Below, one piece after another: positions 1-8,520 of a stretch of 64,000 nt of DNA. Numbering within the stretch: the stretch's first letter is position 1; each line of letters opens with the position of its first letter. The translations under genes and the position numbers were made by a program. Source of the stretch: Phyllostachys edulis (taxonomy: Eukaryota > Streptophyta > Magnoliopsida > Poales > Poaceae); assembly GCA_036346405.1 (NCBI GenBank), contig CM070550.1, positions 10,016,115 through 10,080,114 of the forward strand, read 5' to 3'. The notes beneath the pieces are model-generated. The model did not search any database. It was not told the origin of the DNA and saw nothing but the letters and a program-made list of their open reading frames with translations.

Positions 1-2043
1 TGGCTTAGCGAAGAGGAAACGGCTACAATACCCAGATTTTTCAATGAAAGATGCTCGGTAACACCACGTTTTCCGATCCGCGATGTGTGTGTGGTGAACA
101 AGCGAGATCATTCATCCACACACCTGAACACATGCCGCCAGGCGTACTACGTCACGGACACCACCTCGTAAGCGTTTCTTTTCGCGCGCCGATTTTCCTC
201 TCCTAACGTTGAATTCCTTAAATTTTAACTTCATCCCCGTAATGGCGGCCGAGATGCGCGCCACTTCTTCTAATGGATCGGCGGCGGAGATGTACGACAG
301 AGCATTCATCTAGCGTAGTACATCTTTGAACTATTCGGTGCGGGCGAGAACTTCGTGCGATGGAAACGTGCGTCTGGGACCTGTTGAGAAGGCACCAAAG
401 GAGTCGATGCTACCAAGCGTAATCTATATCGACGGCGTGAGTTATGGCGAATTTACATCCTTATTCGTTTTTCAGCATGCGATGTACTTACATCATAGAA
501 TCGCGGGATATGGGCGACTTGACATACCGGCCCGGCGTGGGCGATCCCACGACAAGGGCAAGGAAAACTCATCTTGGCTCGGCCGGCGAATCCTGGCGTG
601 TCCGATCGCCGGGCGTAATCCGTGTCGGCGACGTGAGTTATGAAGGATTTACATTCTTCTTACGATTTTCACTATCTGATGCACTTACATCATGAAATCG
701 CGGGACATGGATGACTTGACATACTAGCCCGGCGTGGGCGATCCGCGACAAAGGCAAGGAAAGGCTCATGCGGCTCGGCCGCCGCCACAACGTATCCGAT
801 GCGCTGGCGTATCCGTATCCACGACGTGAGTTATGAAGAATTTACATCCTTCTTACGATTCTCACTATGCGGTGCACTTACATCATGGAATCGCATGACA
901 TGGACGACTTCGACATACCAGCCCGACGTGGACAGTCTCGCGACAAGGGGAAGGGGAAGGCCAGCGAGGAGTTCAACGCCGAGCTAGCAAGGAAGGAAAA
1001 TTGGTTCCGGTCCACGCAGTAGGTCAGGTCATTACGTAGTAGTCCCCTGTCCTACCCCCATATTTTTTACCATCCCCTAAAGGCATGTATACTTACATGG
1101 TCCGGATGCTTGTGTCGTAGTGTACCGTAGTAGTAGCGAGGATGACTAAAGCAATTAGCCGAACCATCATGCCTTGTGACTACGTGTAACGTGTTTCTGT
1201 ACGCGGACTCAAATGTAGTTCTGGTTCCGTGTCTTCGCTAAGCCATCAAAGCAAGCCTATATCGTAAGTGTGCCTCTTCTAGTGGAATCCCAGAAAGAAC
1301 CATTCGCACCGACATCGAATCCTCCATGTTTTAGGGCATCTTCATAATCACAACGAGTGTTCTCAGCCCCTTCAATCATATTCTGTATAAGCTTCATAAA
1401 GTGCGATATCGACTACGTGCCTATATACGCGTATACGTTCAGACGACTTCATCGAGGAGAGACTCCCTAGCGCATCGTAATATCACTTACGTTTCTACTT
1501 ACAACTCATTACTATCTTAATCGTTCTCACAAAATTCTACATAAATTTAGCGCACTACAACAATATACGACGATCACAAAATGTTATTGTGAGTCTGAAA
1601 AATTTCGTACCCTTGATATTCTGCGAAAATAACAAACAGACCAACCAACATCATCACAACACTATTATTTTCAAAATAAATAACATCATACAATCAGATT
1701 TGCTAAATGTAATTAACCTACAAAATGTAATATTCATTACAACACAATTAAACAATAATTAAATAATACAAAAGAGTTGGGAGCCTCCTGTCGCCTTATG
1801 GTTGGACGACTGGAACCTGTCACCCAACTATTAGGCGACTGCAGTGCTACACCCCAATAGTTCGGCGCCTGCAGCACAAATGGCCAACGGTTGAGCGACA
1901 AGACTCGATCGCCCAATCATGTTGAAGCGTAAAAAAACGATCGTTCAACCATTGGACAACAGACGTATATTTATGTAAAAAAAAGACTACATGAATATAT
2001 TTGTAATTTCTAATAAAAAATAGATTATTTCAAAAAAAAAATC
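1..2043 (+). mobile_element. 3' end of a PMD-type Mutator-like element (truncated by window start)
   Basis: The stretch matches the 3' end of the larger element at 39,769-52,897 in the same order: remnant of the accessory ORF ending in a Glu-Phe/Tyr-Asn-x-Glu-Leu-Ala-Arg segment (about 960-1,020), a 3' UTR with CTAAAGGCATG, a conserved AT-rich tract (1,470-1,780 against 52,375-52,680), a cluster of short CGCCCAA/TTGGGCGA-type subterminal repeats (1,785-1,960), and an AT-rich terminal inverted repeat ending AAAAAATC at 2,043. The following 9 bases GAGAAACTA (2,044-2,052) would be the target duplication, but the left partner lies outside the window. The coding part is eroded and contains stops. 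Assignment to the MULE superfamily rests on the better copy downstream. Confidence 0.8.
436..1018 (+). repeat. Three tandem copies of a ~195-bp unit in the MULE accessory ORF remnant
   Basis: CGTGAGTTATG starts recur at 436, 632 and 825 (spacings 196 and 193). Each unit carries GAATTTACATCC or a variant, then a CATCATxxAATCGC segment, GACATGG, and a piece encoding Ile-Pro-Ala-Arg-Arg-Gly or its decayed version. Only the third unit runs on into the ORF end (about 1,020). The full MULE copy at 51,400-52,250 does not show this triplication, so it is probably private to this copy. Confidence 0.75.
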
Positions 2044-2052
2044 GAGAAACTA

Positions 2053-2588
2053 CGTTTCAGTTTTCCAGGAATTAAATGCAATGAATTGCTGGGCTGCTGG
2101 CTTTGATCCAACCGTCGTGTCAACATCCAAACAATTAATAAAGGAAATTTGTGCAGCAAGAAGATATGTAGCAAACTCTCTAGCAACATACAGATTTGCA
2201 GCTTTTCCTCGAAATGGGAAACTACGCACTCAAGAAAAGAAAATATAGTCGAGAAAGTTTTTAAAGGTAAAATTTTTTCGCACAATGGCCATGTCCAAAG
2301 CAACAAAAAAACCGAGAACCCAAGTCTCTTGTTAGGCCCAATCCGCACCCTACAGCTTCCTAGGCTCTTTCCAAATAAGGCCGGGCCGGGCCGGGCCGGA
2401 CAGTACATGTACTGCACGCTCCCTTGCACTTTAGTACGTGTAACATTTTCCCTTTTTAGTGGAACCCCGATTTTCCATTAAATCGAAGGCGATTTCAGTA
2501 CTAAACGTATAACTTGATTCAATCCCGATGTTATTAGTTGCAACCACCATCGTTTTTTCATCCGTAAATACCATAGTTAATTGATTCC
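2053..2588. other. 5' flank of the peptide-gene cluster
   Basis: No gene seen; short ORFs on both strands here look like chance. From about 2,330 the sequence resembles the flank of the third cluster copy near 5,000: TTAGGCCCAATCCGCACC here and TTAGGCCCAATACACACC there. The GGCCCAA motifs match the site II (TGGGCY) type bound by TCP factors. This suggests the duplication unit included several hundred bases of promoter. Confidence 0.5.
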
Positions 2589-2637
2589 GTCGCAGTTACT
2601 GAAATCAAATCCGCCCCGGCTCGACCACCTACAAAAA
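2589..2637 (+). promoter_or_regulatory. Core promoter of peptide gene copy 1, TATA box decayed
   Basis: A block GTCGCAGTTACTGAAATC (2,589 on) is shared by all three cluster copies, always 30-70 bases ahead of the TATA position. Here the TATA position reads TACAAAAA (2,630-2,637) where copy 3 has TATAAAAA and copy 2 TATAAAT. Copy 1 may therefore be weakly transcribed despite an intact ORF. Confidence 0.5.
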
Positions 2638-2757
2638 CACCCATGCCTCCGGTTCCGACACAGGAACGAAGCCAGCCAAGCCAACGCCCACTCGTGCGGT
2701 AGCCAAAACAAGCTCGGCCAACGCAGACACGACCACAGCCAAACCGCGGGAAAAAGA

Positions 2758-3048
2758 ATGGCCAAGCTCGCCGTCCTCGCGGCCCTCCTCCTCGTCGCCG
2801 CCGCGGTCATCTCGTCGGTGCACGGCGCCCGCACTCTGGAGGAAAGCACGGCGGAGCGCGCGATCATAATACCCTCGGCGTCGGTGGCCGAGGCCCCCTC
2901 GTCGGCCACCACGGTGGTGGATGTCGCGTCGCTCGGCAGCAAGTTCGACGTCCCGGCGTTGGAGGAAGCGGCTGCGGGCGGCCCTGCTGCGGCGGCGTAC
3001 CGTCGTGGAACCGACTGCGACGAGAAAGTGCCGATTTTTGGGCCGTAG
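2758..3048 (+). CDS. Small secreted peptide precursor, copy 1 (96 aa, C-terminus CDEKVPIFGP)
   Basis: The 96-residue ORF begins AAGAATGGCC. Residues 1-23 form a classical signal peptide (MAKLAVLAALLLVAAAVISS, then a likely cut after VHG), so the product should enter the secretory pathway. The middle is Ala/Ser-rich with a conserved acidic block VDVASLGSKFDVPALEEAA (about 54-72), and the protein ends RRGTDCDEKVPIFGP. Short length, signal peptide, a variable middle and a conserved extreme C-terminus are the layout of plant secreted signalling-peptide precursors. I do not recognise it as CLE, CEP, PIP, IDA, RGF, PSK, PSY, RALF or SCOOP. The start is chosen because the reading frame upstream falls in the 5' UTR behind the TATA position. 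An AATAATGAAA polyadenylation-like signal lies near 3,150. Function is inferred from layout only; a seed or antimicrobial peptide is an alternative. Confidence 0.75.
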   Translation: MAKLAVLAALLLVAAAVISSVHGARTLEESTAERAIIIPSASVAEAPSSATTVVDVASLGSKFDVPALEEAAAGGPAAAAYRRGTDCDEKVPIFGP

Positions 3049-3751
3049 ATGACGAGTTTATATACTACAGTTCAATTGTCACGTCCTGTAAAACACGCAT
3101 TACTTTGCTAAGTGTGTCAGCCATGTAAACGCCCTTTGAGTACTACCTGAATAATGAAACGTGTTATTGTCAAAGGCTAATGTTGACTCCTATAGCTAAT
3201 CCTTTTAAACTAGCTAGCTAGTACGTGTTTAATCCCGAGGTTGTTGATTTTGATCAACTTCAAACGTAACAGATTACAGACGAGAATTAGCCTTACAATA
3301 TGAGAATGAGAAGTAAACATATATAGTGAGCTATTCCTCTGAAAAACAATAGAAAACTACAATGTAAGCCATTGGATTTCCTCTAGATGGCTCAGATAGA
3401 TCAATCACCAGAAGTCATATACACACACTTGTTAAAAGGCCTCTGAATTTTTTACACTTTCCTCTTATGCCATCTCACCTTGGACACCGTCTTAATCTAT
3501 GCTACTCCATTTCAAAGTTGATCTAACAAATGAGAGTATATAGTTCTCATCTCTCCTACCCGATTCGCTGACATTGTTGACGGACGGTAGGAATTGGCTA
3601 GCAAAATTTTCTAACCTTCAAGAAAAAAGGTAAAATAATTTTTTTGACAGTACTAATCTTATGTTTGGCCCGATCAAAGAAACTAACACTAATAGAGAGG
3701 CACATTGGGCCCAGTAGAAATAGCCTGCTCAACCCAAGCGAAACATATTCC
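3049..3751. other. 3' flank of peptide copy 1, no gene seen
   Basis: The first ~200 bases match the 3' flank of copy 3 (5,600-5,830): a TATATACTACAGTTCAA-type segment, GCCATGTAAACG, CTGAATAATGAAA and AGCTAATCCTT follow in the same order, showing that the duplication included the 3' UTR. Beyond about 3,300 nothing is recognisable. Bases 3,735-3,751 are the left target duplication of the SINE. Confidence 0.5.
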
Positions 3752-4033
3752 TCTCAAATTAAAAAAAAAACTGAGAACCCAGCTGTCCTCGGTTGGCTTG
3801 GTGGGACGTCGTTTGTCTAGCCCACCTGTGTTCGAGCCAGAGGCTTAGCGTGCGTCTTATGGGTTTTATTATTTCAGGAATAGTACACGTACACGTGGAT
3901 ACGTTTAGTAGTCAAAATGCGTGTCCGCATTCCGTGAGATTCAGCCCCACTCTAATTTAGACGTGTTAAGACTACATCTACGTGTGTGTGGATGGACATG
4001 TGTGTGTATGTGAGTACATGAACTTAAAAAAAA
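3752..4033 (+). mobile_element. SINE-like retroposon with 17-bp target duplication
   Basis: Flanked by CAAGCGAAACATATTCC (3,735-3,751) and CAAGCGAAACATATACC (4,034-4,050), 16 of 17 identical. Inside, TGGCTTGGTGGG resembles a pol III A box and GTTCGAGCC a B box about 40 bases later, as in tRNA-derived SINEs; the 3' end is A-rich (CTTAAAAAAAA). It sits between peptide copies 1 and 2, directly upstream of the copy 2 promoter. Confidence 0.75.
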
Positions 4034-4198
4034 CAAGCGAAACATATACCAGGCTACCATGCTACCATCCCATTTCGAACTCCAAATTCCTTTCCCAAAC
4101 TCCTTTGTTTTCCTTCGATGTTTTTTTTTAACTGAAAGCCATACAACCTGTACGTTTTTACTAGACGTAACTTCATTTTAACTCTTGTGTTAATGCCA

Positions 4199-4281
4199 CC
4201 GCAGTTACTGAAACCGAATTACCTGCACTATTACATGAAACCTCGGCTCCCCCTCCCAGCTTGGCAGCTACTAGTATAAAT
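4199..4281 (+). promoter_or_regulatory. Core promoter of peptide gene copy 2
   Basis: The shared block CCGCAGTTACTGAAACCGAA (4,198-4,217) is followed by a good TATA box TATAAAT (4,275-4,281). The ATG starting inside the TATA box at 4,280 is too close to it to be in the mRNA, which supports the start at 4,375. Confidence 0.55.
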
Positions 4282-4374
4282 GCCTCCAGTCTCAACACGA
4301 CGAAGCCTACACTCTCAAGTCTCAACACAAACTCACGAACACAATCACAACCAAGTTTCCAGTACGGTTTAGCA

Positions 4375-4659
4375 ATGGCTCGGCTCGCCGTCTTCGTGAC
4401 CTTCCTCCTCGTCGCCGCGGCGACTATCTTGTCCGCGCACAGCGGCCGCGCTCTGGAGGCCGGCAGGAGCGTGCAACGTGTGATCATACCCGCCTCGCCG
4501 GCGGTGGCGGAGCCCCCCTCGCCCACGGCGGTGGATGTCGCGGCGCTCGGCAGCGACTTCGACGTGCCGACGTTCAAAGAAGCGGCGAGTGGCATTGCGG
4601 CGGCGCCGTACCGTTGCGGAACCGACTGCGACGAGAAACTGCCGATTTTTGGGCCGTAG
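4375..4659 (+). CDS. Small secreted peptide precursor, copy 2 (94 aa, C-terminus CDEKLPIFGP)
   Basis: Intact paralogue of the gene at 2,758. It has a signal peptide (MARLAVFVTFLLVAAATILS, cut probably near the following AHSG), a variable middle with VIIPAS and AEPPSPTAVD, the conserved acidic block DVAALGSDFDVPTFKEAA, and the C-terminal end YRCGTDCDEKLPIFGP. Against copy 1, Arg-Arg before Gly-Thr-Asp becomes Arg-Cys, giving two cysteines four residues apart, so an intramolecular disulphide is possible here but not in copy 1. Promoter, TATA box and 5' UTR are well formed, and this is the copy most likely to be expressed. The frame could be extended upstream to 4,261, but that region overlaps the TATA box. 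Function unknown; secretion is inferred. Confidence 0.78.
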   Translation: MARLAVFVTFLLVAAATILSAHSGRALEAGRSVQRVIIPASPAVAEPPSPTAVDVAALGSDFDVPTFKEAASGIAAAPYRCGTDCDEKLPIFGP

Positions 4660-5160
4660 ATGCTGTCATGAGTTCATTGCAGTCTGCTTGTCGTTGCCGT
4701 CGAGTGAACGTCAAGCTTGCGAGCGTGTCAACCATGTAAACGGCCTTCGGATTATCATGCCTGAATAATGAAATGTATTCTGATAGTTCCGTCGTATCAG
4801 TGCTTTTCTTTTTGCGAGGATCCATAGATATTATTTTTATGAACATATCCAGATAAAATGTAATTGTCAAAGTTATTAGAGACCGTGTTGATATCCAAAA
4901 CGTGATCTCTATATTCTTGAATCAGAGGGAGTACAACTTTGCAGCCTTTTCCTTGGAGAAAAAATAAGCTAAAAATTGTTTGTGCCATAGATCCAAGCCT
5001 CCTATTAGGCCCAATACACACCCTTCCCGTTGGCCCAATACACACCCTCCAACCCAAAACTAGCATATCGCATTATCCATATCTCCTACCACCTCGATGG
5101 ATGTACTATACTTTCACGTATACTGAACGCTTAACTAGTCGTAAATGTCATAGTTGATTC
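4660..5160. other. Spacer between peptide copies 2 and 3
   Basis: The 3' part of copy 2 includes CCATGTAAACGGCC and CTGAATAATGAAATG, shared with the other copies. From about 5,000 two GGCCCAATACACACC motifs in tandem mirror the single one upstream of copy 1 near 2,336. No gene seen. Confidence 0.5.
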
Positions 5161-5207
5161 CACCGGAGTTATTGAAATCGAATTAACTGCGGCACCAACT
5201 ATAAAAA
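5161..5207 (+). promoter_or_regulatory. Core promoter of peptide copy 3
   Basis: CACCGGAGTTATTGAAATCG is the third example of the shared block, followed by TATAAAAA at 5,200-5,207. The promoter looks intact although the coding region behind it is broken. Confidence 0.5.
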
Positions 5208-5308
5208 TCATCCAAGCCTCCGATCGATTCCAACCCCAGGGGGCAAGCCACTCGTGTGTAGTAGCCTCGACCATCGCAAACACGACCACTGCCAAACCGC
5301 GGGGAAAA

Positions 5309-5579
5309 ATGGCCAAGTTCACCGTCCTCGCGACCCTCCTCCTCTTCCGTCGCCGTCGTAGCCACCGCCGCTGCGACAATCTCGTCCGCACACGGCAGCC
5401 GCACTCTAGAGGGAGAAGCACCATGGCGCGCGTGACAATACCCTTGGTGTCGGTGGCCGAGCCCCCCTCGTCCACGGCGGTGGATGTCGCCGCTCTCAGC
5501 AGTGACTTCGACGTGCCGAGGTTTGAGGAAGCGGCGGCGTACTGACTGCACCCACAAAGTGCCGGTGTTTGGGCCGTAG
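5309..5579 (+). pseudogene. Broken third copy of the secreted-peptide gene
   Basis: The start (MAKFTVLATLLL) and the acidic block (VDVAALSSDFDVPRFEEAA) are in one frame, but small indels move about 75 bases of the signal-peptide and linker region (about 5,345-5,420) into another frame, replacing the hydrophobic core with an Arg-rich stretch. Near 5,540 a deletion removes the equivalent of the Arg-Arg-Gly-Thr stretch; the main frame ends at TGA (5,542-5,544) and the C-terminal motif continues out of frame as Asp-Cys-Thr-His-Lys-Val-Pro-Val-Phe-Gly-Pro before a TAG at 5,577. The signal peptide is lost, so this copy should not be secreted. Confidence 0.8.
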
Positions 5580-6639
5580 GGGACGGATCGATGTTGCCAT
5601 GATCGAGTTTCGTATATACTACAGTTCAAATGTTCAATTGTCACGTCTAGTGTGCCAACCATGTAAACGGCCTTCAAATGTTGAGTTATATCTGATAACC
5701 TGAATAATAAAATGTGTTATTGCTAAAGGCTATTGTGATATTGTCCCCTCCGAGTACTCTCCTCCTAGCTAATCCTTCTAAACTAGTGTTTTATTCTGAA
5801 GTTGTTGGTTTTGAGCAATCTGTCAGACGTAACAGATGATAACTGGCCTTGAAAAATGTGAGAATGAGAAGTACAATATAGTGAGCCACTGCCCACTGGA
5901 TATAAAAATAGGAGAAACTAAATGGCTCGATCAGATCAATCACCAAAAGCCATATACACACTTGTTAAAAAAACCTTTGAAATCTTAATTGTCGATGGTT
6001 TAGTATCGATCTTATGAATAAATGCTGAGGCTCTCTTAGAACAAAACCACATAGAAAAGGACACGAGAATTTTACACATGTTCAGACCTTCTCCTAAGAG
6101 AATAATAACCCTACTCATGTATTGCTGTATTGATTGTGTTTACAACAGGGAGGAAGTCACTAAAACTAGGGCTTGATGACTTCTGTCTCTCGTTGTCTTT
6201 TCCGAATCTCCTCTTCCTTTGTCCACCGACTTTACTGCCATGTCAAGAGGCGCCTTAACGTTTGATGTAATGCGCACGTTTAATGACGGTTTTTTCAGAG
6301 ACATATCCCCCCCCCCACGTCGCCTTGCAGATATGTCAGAGACAGAGGTTTAATACGTGCAGCTATCTCAAGGAATAATGACACATATTAACTACTGTGT
6401 GTATTAAACACAACGTACAAATGTCCTTAGTTGATCGGGTCCACATGTCTGTGGTTCTTATCGACTATAGGGTGGCTGTAAATGAACTGGTCGTAGTAAA
6501 GCTAACGACCAAGATGTGATCGTAGTAAGACTTACGATCAATAGGTGATCGTAGAAAACTTACGAAAGAGACCGATAAAGGACAAACGTACCTTCCCCCA
6601 GCTTGCTACACTCTGTCCAAGGCCGAGAGAAATGAACTG
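5580..6639. other. 3' flank of the cluster, then unassigned DNA
   Basis: 5,600-5,850 is homologous to the 3' flank of copy 1. From 6,470 to 6,600 short repeats around GATCGTAGTAAGACTTACGATC occur, possibly old CACTA internal sequence. A C-run lies at 6,307-6,316. No gene recognised. Confidence 0.4.
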
Positions 6640-8010
6640 TGTTAGAGCTTGCATGGTGTGAAAGTTCCGTCTAGTTACTCCGCTAACATTAAGAAACTTG
6701 TTTCTATAGAAGATTTGAAATTAATTGGTATGAAGTCTCATAATTGTCATGTGCTGATGACACAAATGCTTCCTGTTGCAATTAGGAGTATCTTGCCGAA
6801 CAAGGTCCGAGTGGCAATCTTGAGACTGTGTTATTTCTTTAACTCAATTGCTCAGAAGGTCATCGATCCCCAAGGACTAGATGCTCTGCAGGCCGAGGTG
6901 GTGACGACTCTATGTCATCTTGAGATGTATTTCCCTCCATCATTTTTTGATATCATGGTCCATCTCATTGTTCACCTTGTGAAAGAGATAAAGATATGCG
7001 GCCCTGTGTTCCTATGTCATATATACCCATTCGAGAGGTACATGGGCATTCTCAAGTCCTACGTACGGAATTGATCTTGACCGGAGGGCAGCATCATTGA
7101 AGGTTATGCAACCGAAGAGGTCATTGAGTTTTGCATCGACTACATAGCTCAGGTAGAACCGATAGGTGTGCCTCTATCTCGTCATAAGGGGAGACTGGAT
7201 GGTATCGGGAACATCCGAAGGAAATCAATCACTCCCGATCTGGATACGTACGCTCAAGCCTATTTCACGGTCTTGCAACACATGACCCAAGTATCCCGTA
7301 CATCGGCGAGCACAAAGACATGGTACGCATGTGAATCGAGTGGTCGGAGGTTTGGATCACGAGAAACACAACCGTCGGTTCAATGAATGGTTAAAGGTGC
7401 GAATCAGGGGAGGTCATCAAGTGATGATATCTTTGCTATGGTTGGCAAAAGGGCCACAATTTACAATTGTGACATGGTAAGAATCGACATAAATGGGTAC
7501 ACATTTTATATGATATTCGGGATAGGAAGAGCCTGATCCAAAAGCGGTGGTTCTGTCGCATAGATGTGTTTCACGGCGATTCAATACCGCCGGGCATGTG
7601 GGTTGAACTCCTACTATGGGTTACGTGAGGAGATTTGAAGCTCGACTCGTACTTTTAAGATCCCCTGTTTTGATGCCATTGGGTTAAACTTCCGCAAGGT
7701 ATGAAGGTCGACAAATGCAGGCGTCACCACTGTGGACCTCAAATGTGTCAGATACAAGGAAGAACCATTCGTACTCGCTAAGCAAGTTGTTCAAGTTTTT
7801 TATGTAACAGACCCGGCAAATAAGAACCGCCACGTAGTTCTTCATGAAAAAAGAAGGATTCTCGGAGTTGAGAACGTCGTGGATGAGCAAGAGTACAATC
7901 AATTTGACAAGTTGCCTCCTTTCAGAGACAGCAATAGGCTCGAGGAAGAACCCAGTGAGGAAGCTAGCTATATGCGCGTTGATCATCACGAAAGGCTATA
8001 TTTTAATTAA
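6640..8010 (+). pseudogene. CACTA (En/Spm) transposase, C-terminal half (DUF4218 and DUF4216 regions)
   Basis: Frame 6,649-7,074 carries the DUF4218 signature of TNP2-type CACTA transposases: LPVAIRSILP, ALQAEVVTTLCHLEMYFPPS, IVHLVKEIKICGPV and YPFERYMGILKSYVRN. After stops, the conserved EGYATEEVIEFCIDYI and PLSRHKGRLDG segments continue to about 7,390. A later frame (7,732-8,010) matches DUF4216 (KEEPFVLAKQVVQVFYVTDP, then HVVLHEKRRILGVENVVDEQ). The catalytic TNP2 domain expected upstream is missing, and there are several frameshifts and stops. It is a dead 3' transposase fragment. Confidence 0.85.
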
Positions 8011-8099
8011 GAATTTACTCCATTGTAATTAATTTATTCCATAATATCATGTGTTATGGACTTATAATCTCTCATATATTTTGATGTCAACGTGGAATT

Positions 8100-8520
8100 G
8101 CCAGGTGTTAATGTGTTATGGACTTGTCATCTTTGATATTGATGTCAATGTGGAGTATCAAAATTGGTTTCACTTGTTTGGAGTTGAGTTGAATTAGATA
8201 TGAATTTTTTAAGTCAAATGTGTTATGAACTTGTCACCATGTTCATATGGACTTGTCATGATTGTCATCATACTTGTCACCAGGTTCATATGGATTTGAC
8301 AATCACTTGTCACCAGGTTTTGTCAGGATATCATAGATTGTCATCATACTTGTCACCAGGTTTTGTCAGGATATCACAAATGGATCTATTATGGAACCGT
8401 CTGTGATATGTCCACATCACAAACGGTTCTTATTAAGAACTGCATGTGATTCCTTATCACAGACGGTTCCATAATAGAACCGTCTGTGATCTGCCTTCAT
8501 AACCCCAGTGCCGCCCATTC
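8100..8520 (+). repeat. Short repeats, then CACTA-type subterminal repeats
   Basis: 8,220-8,380 has repeated CTTGTCACCAGGTT and GTCAGGATATCA. 8,380-8,495 has inverted pairs such as ATCACAGACGGTTCCATAAT and its complement, the ACCGTCTGTGAT motif also found in both subterminal regions of the CACTA element at 39,930-42,390. It therefore marks part of a second CACTA of that family, without a visible terminus here. Confidence 0.65.

Noticed and set aside
2025..2429. 134-residue ORF on the minus strand
   Set aside because: Overlaps the MULE end and promoter flank, has no motif and no homologue within the window; treated as chance.
4261..4374. Upstream extension of peptide copy 2 to an earlier ATG
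   Set aside because: The earlier ATG (4,280) overlaps the TATA box TATAAAT (4,275-4,281), so it cannot be in the mRNA; the signal peptide starts at 4,375.
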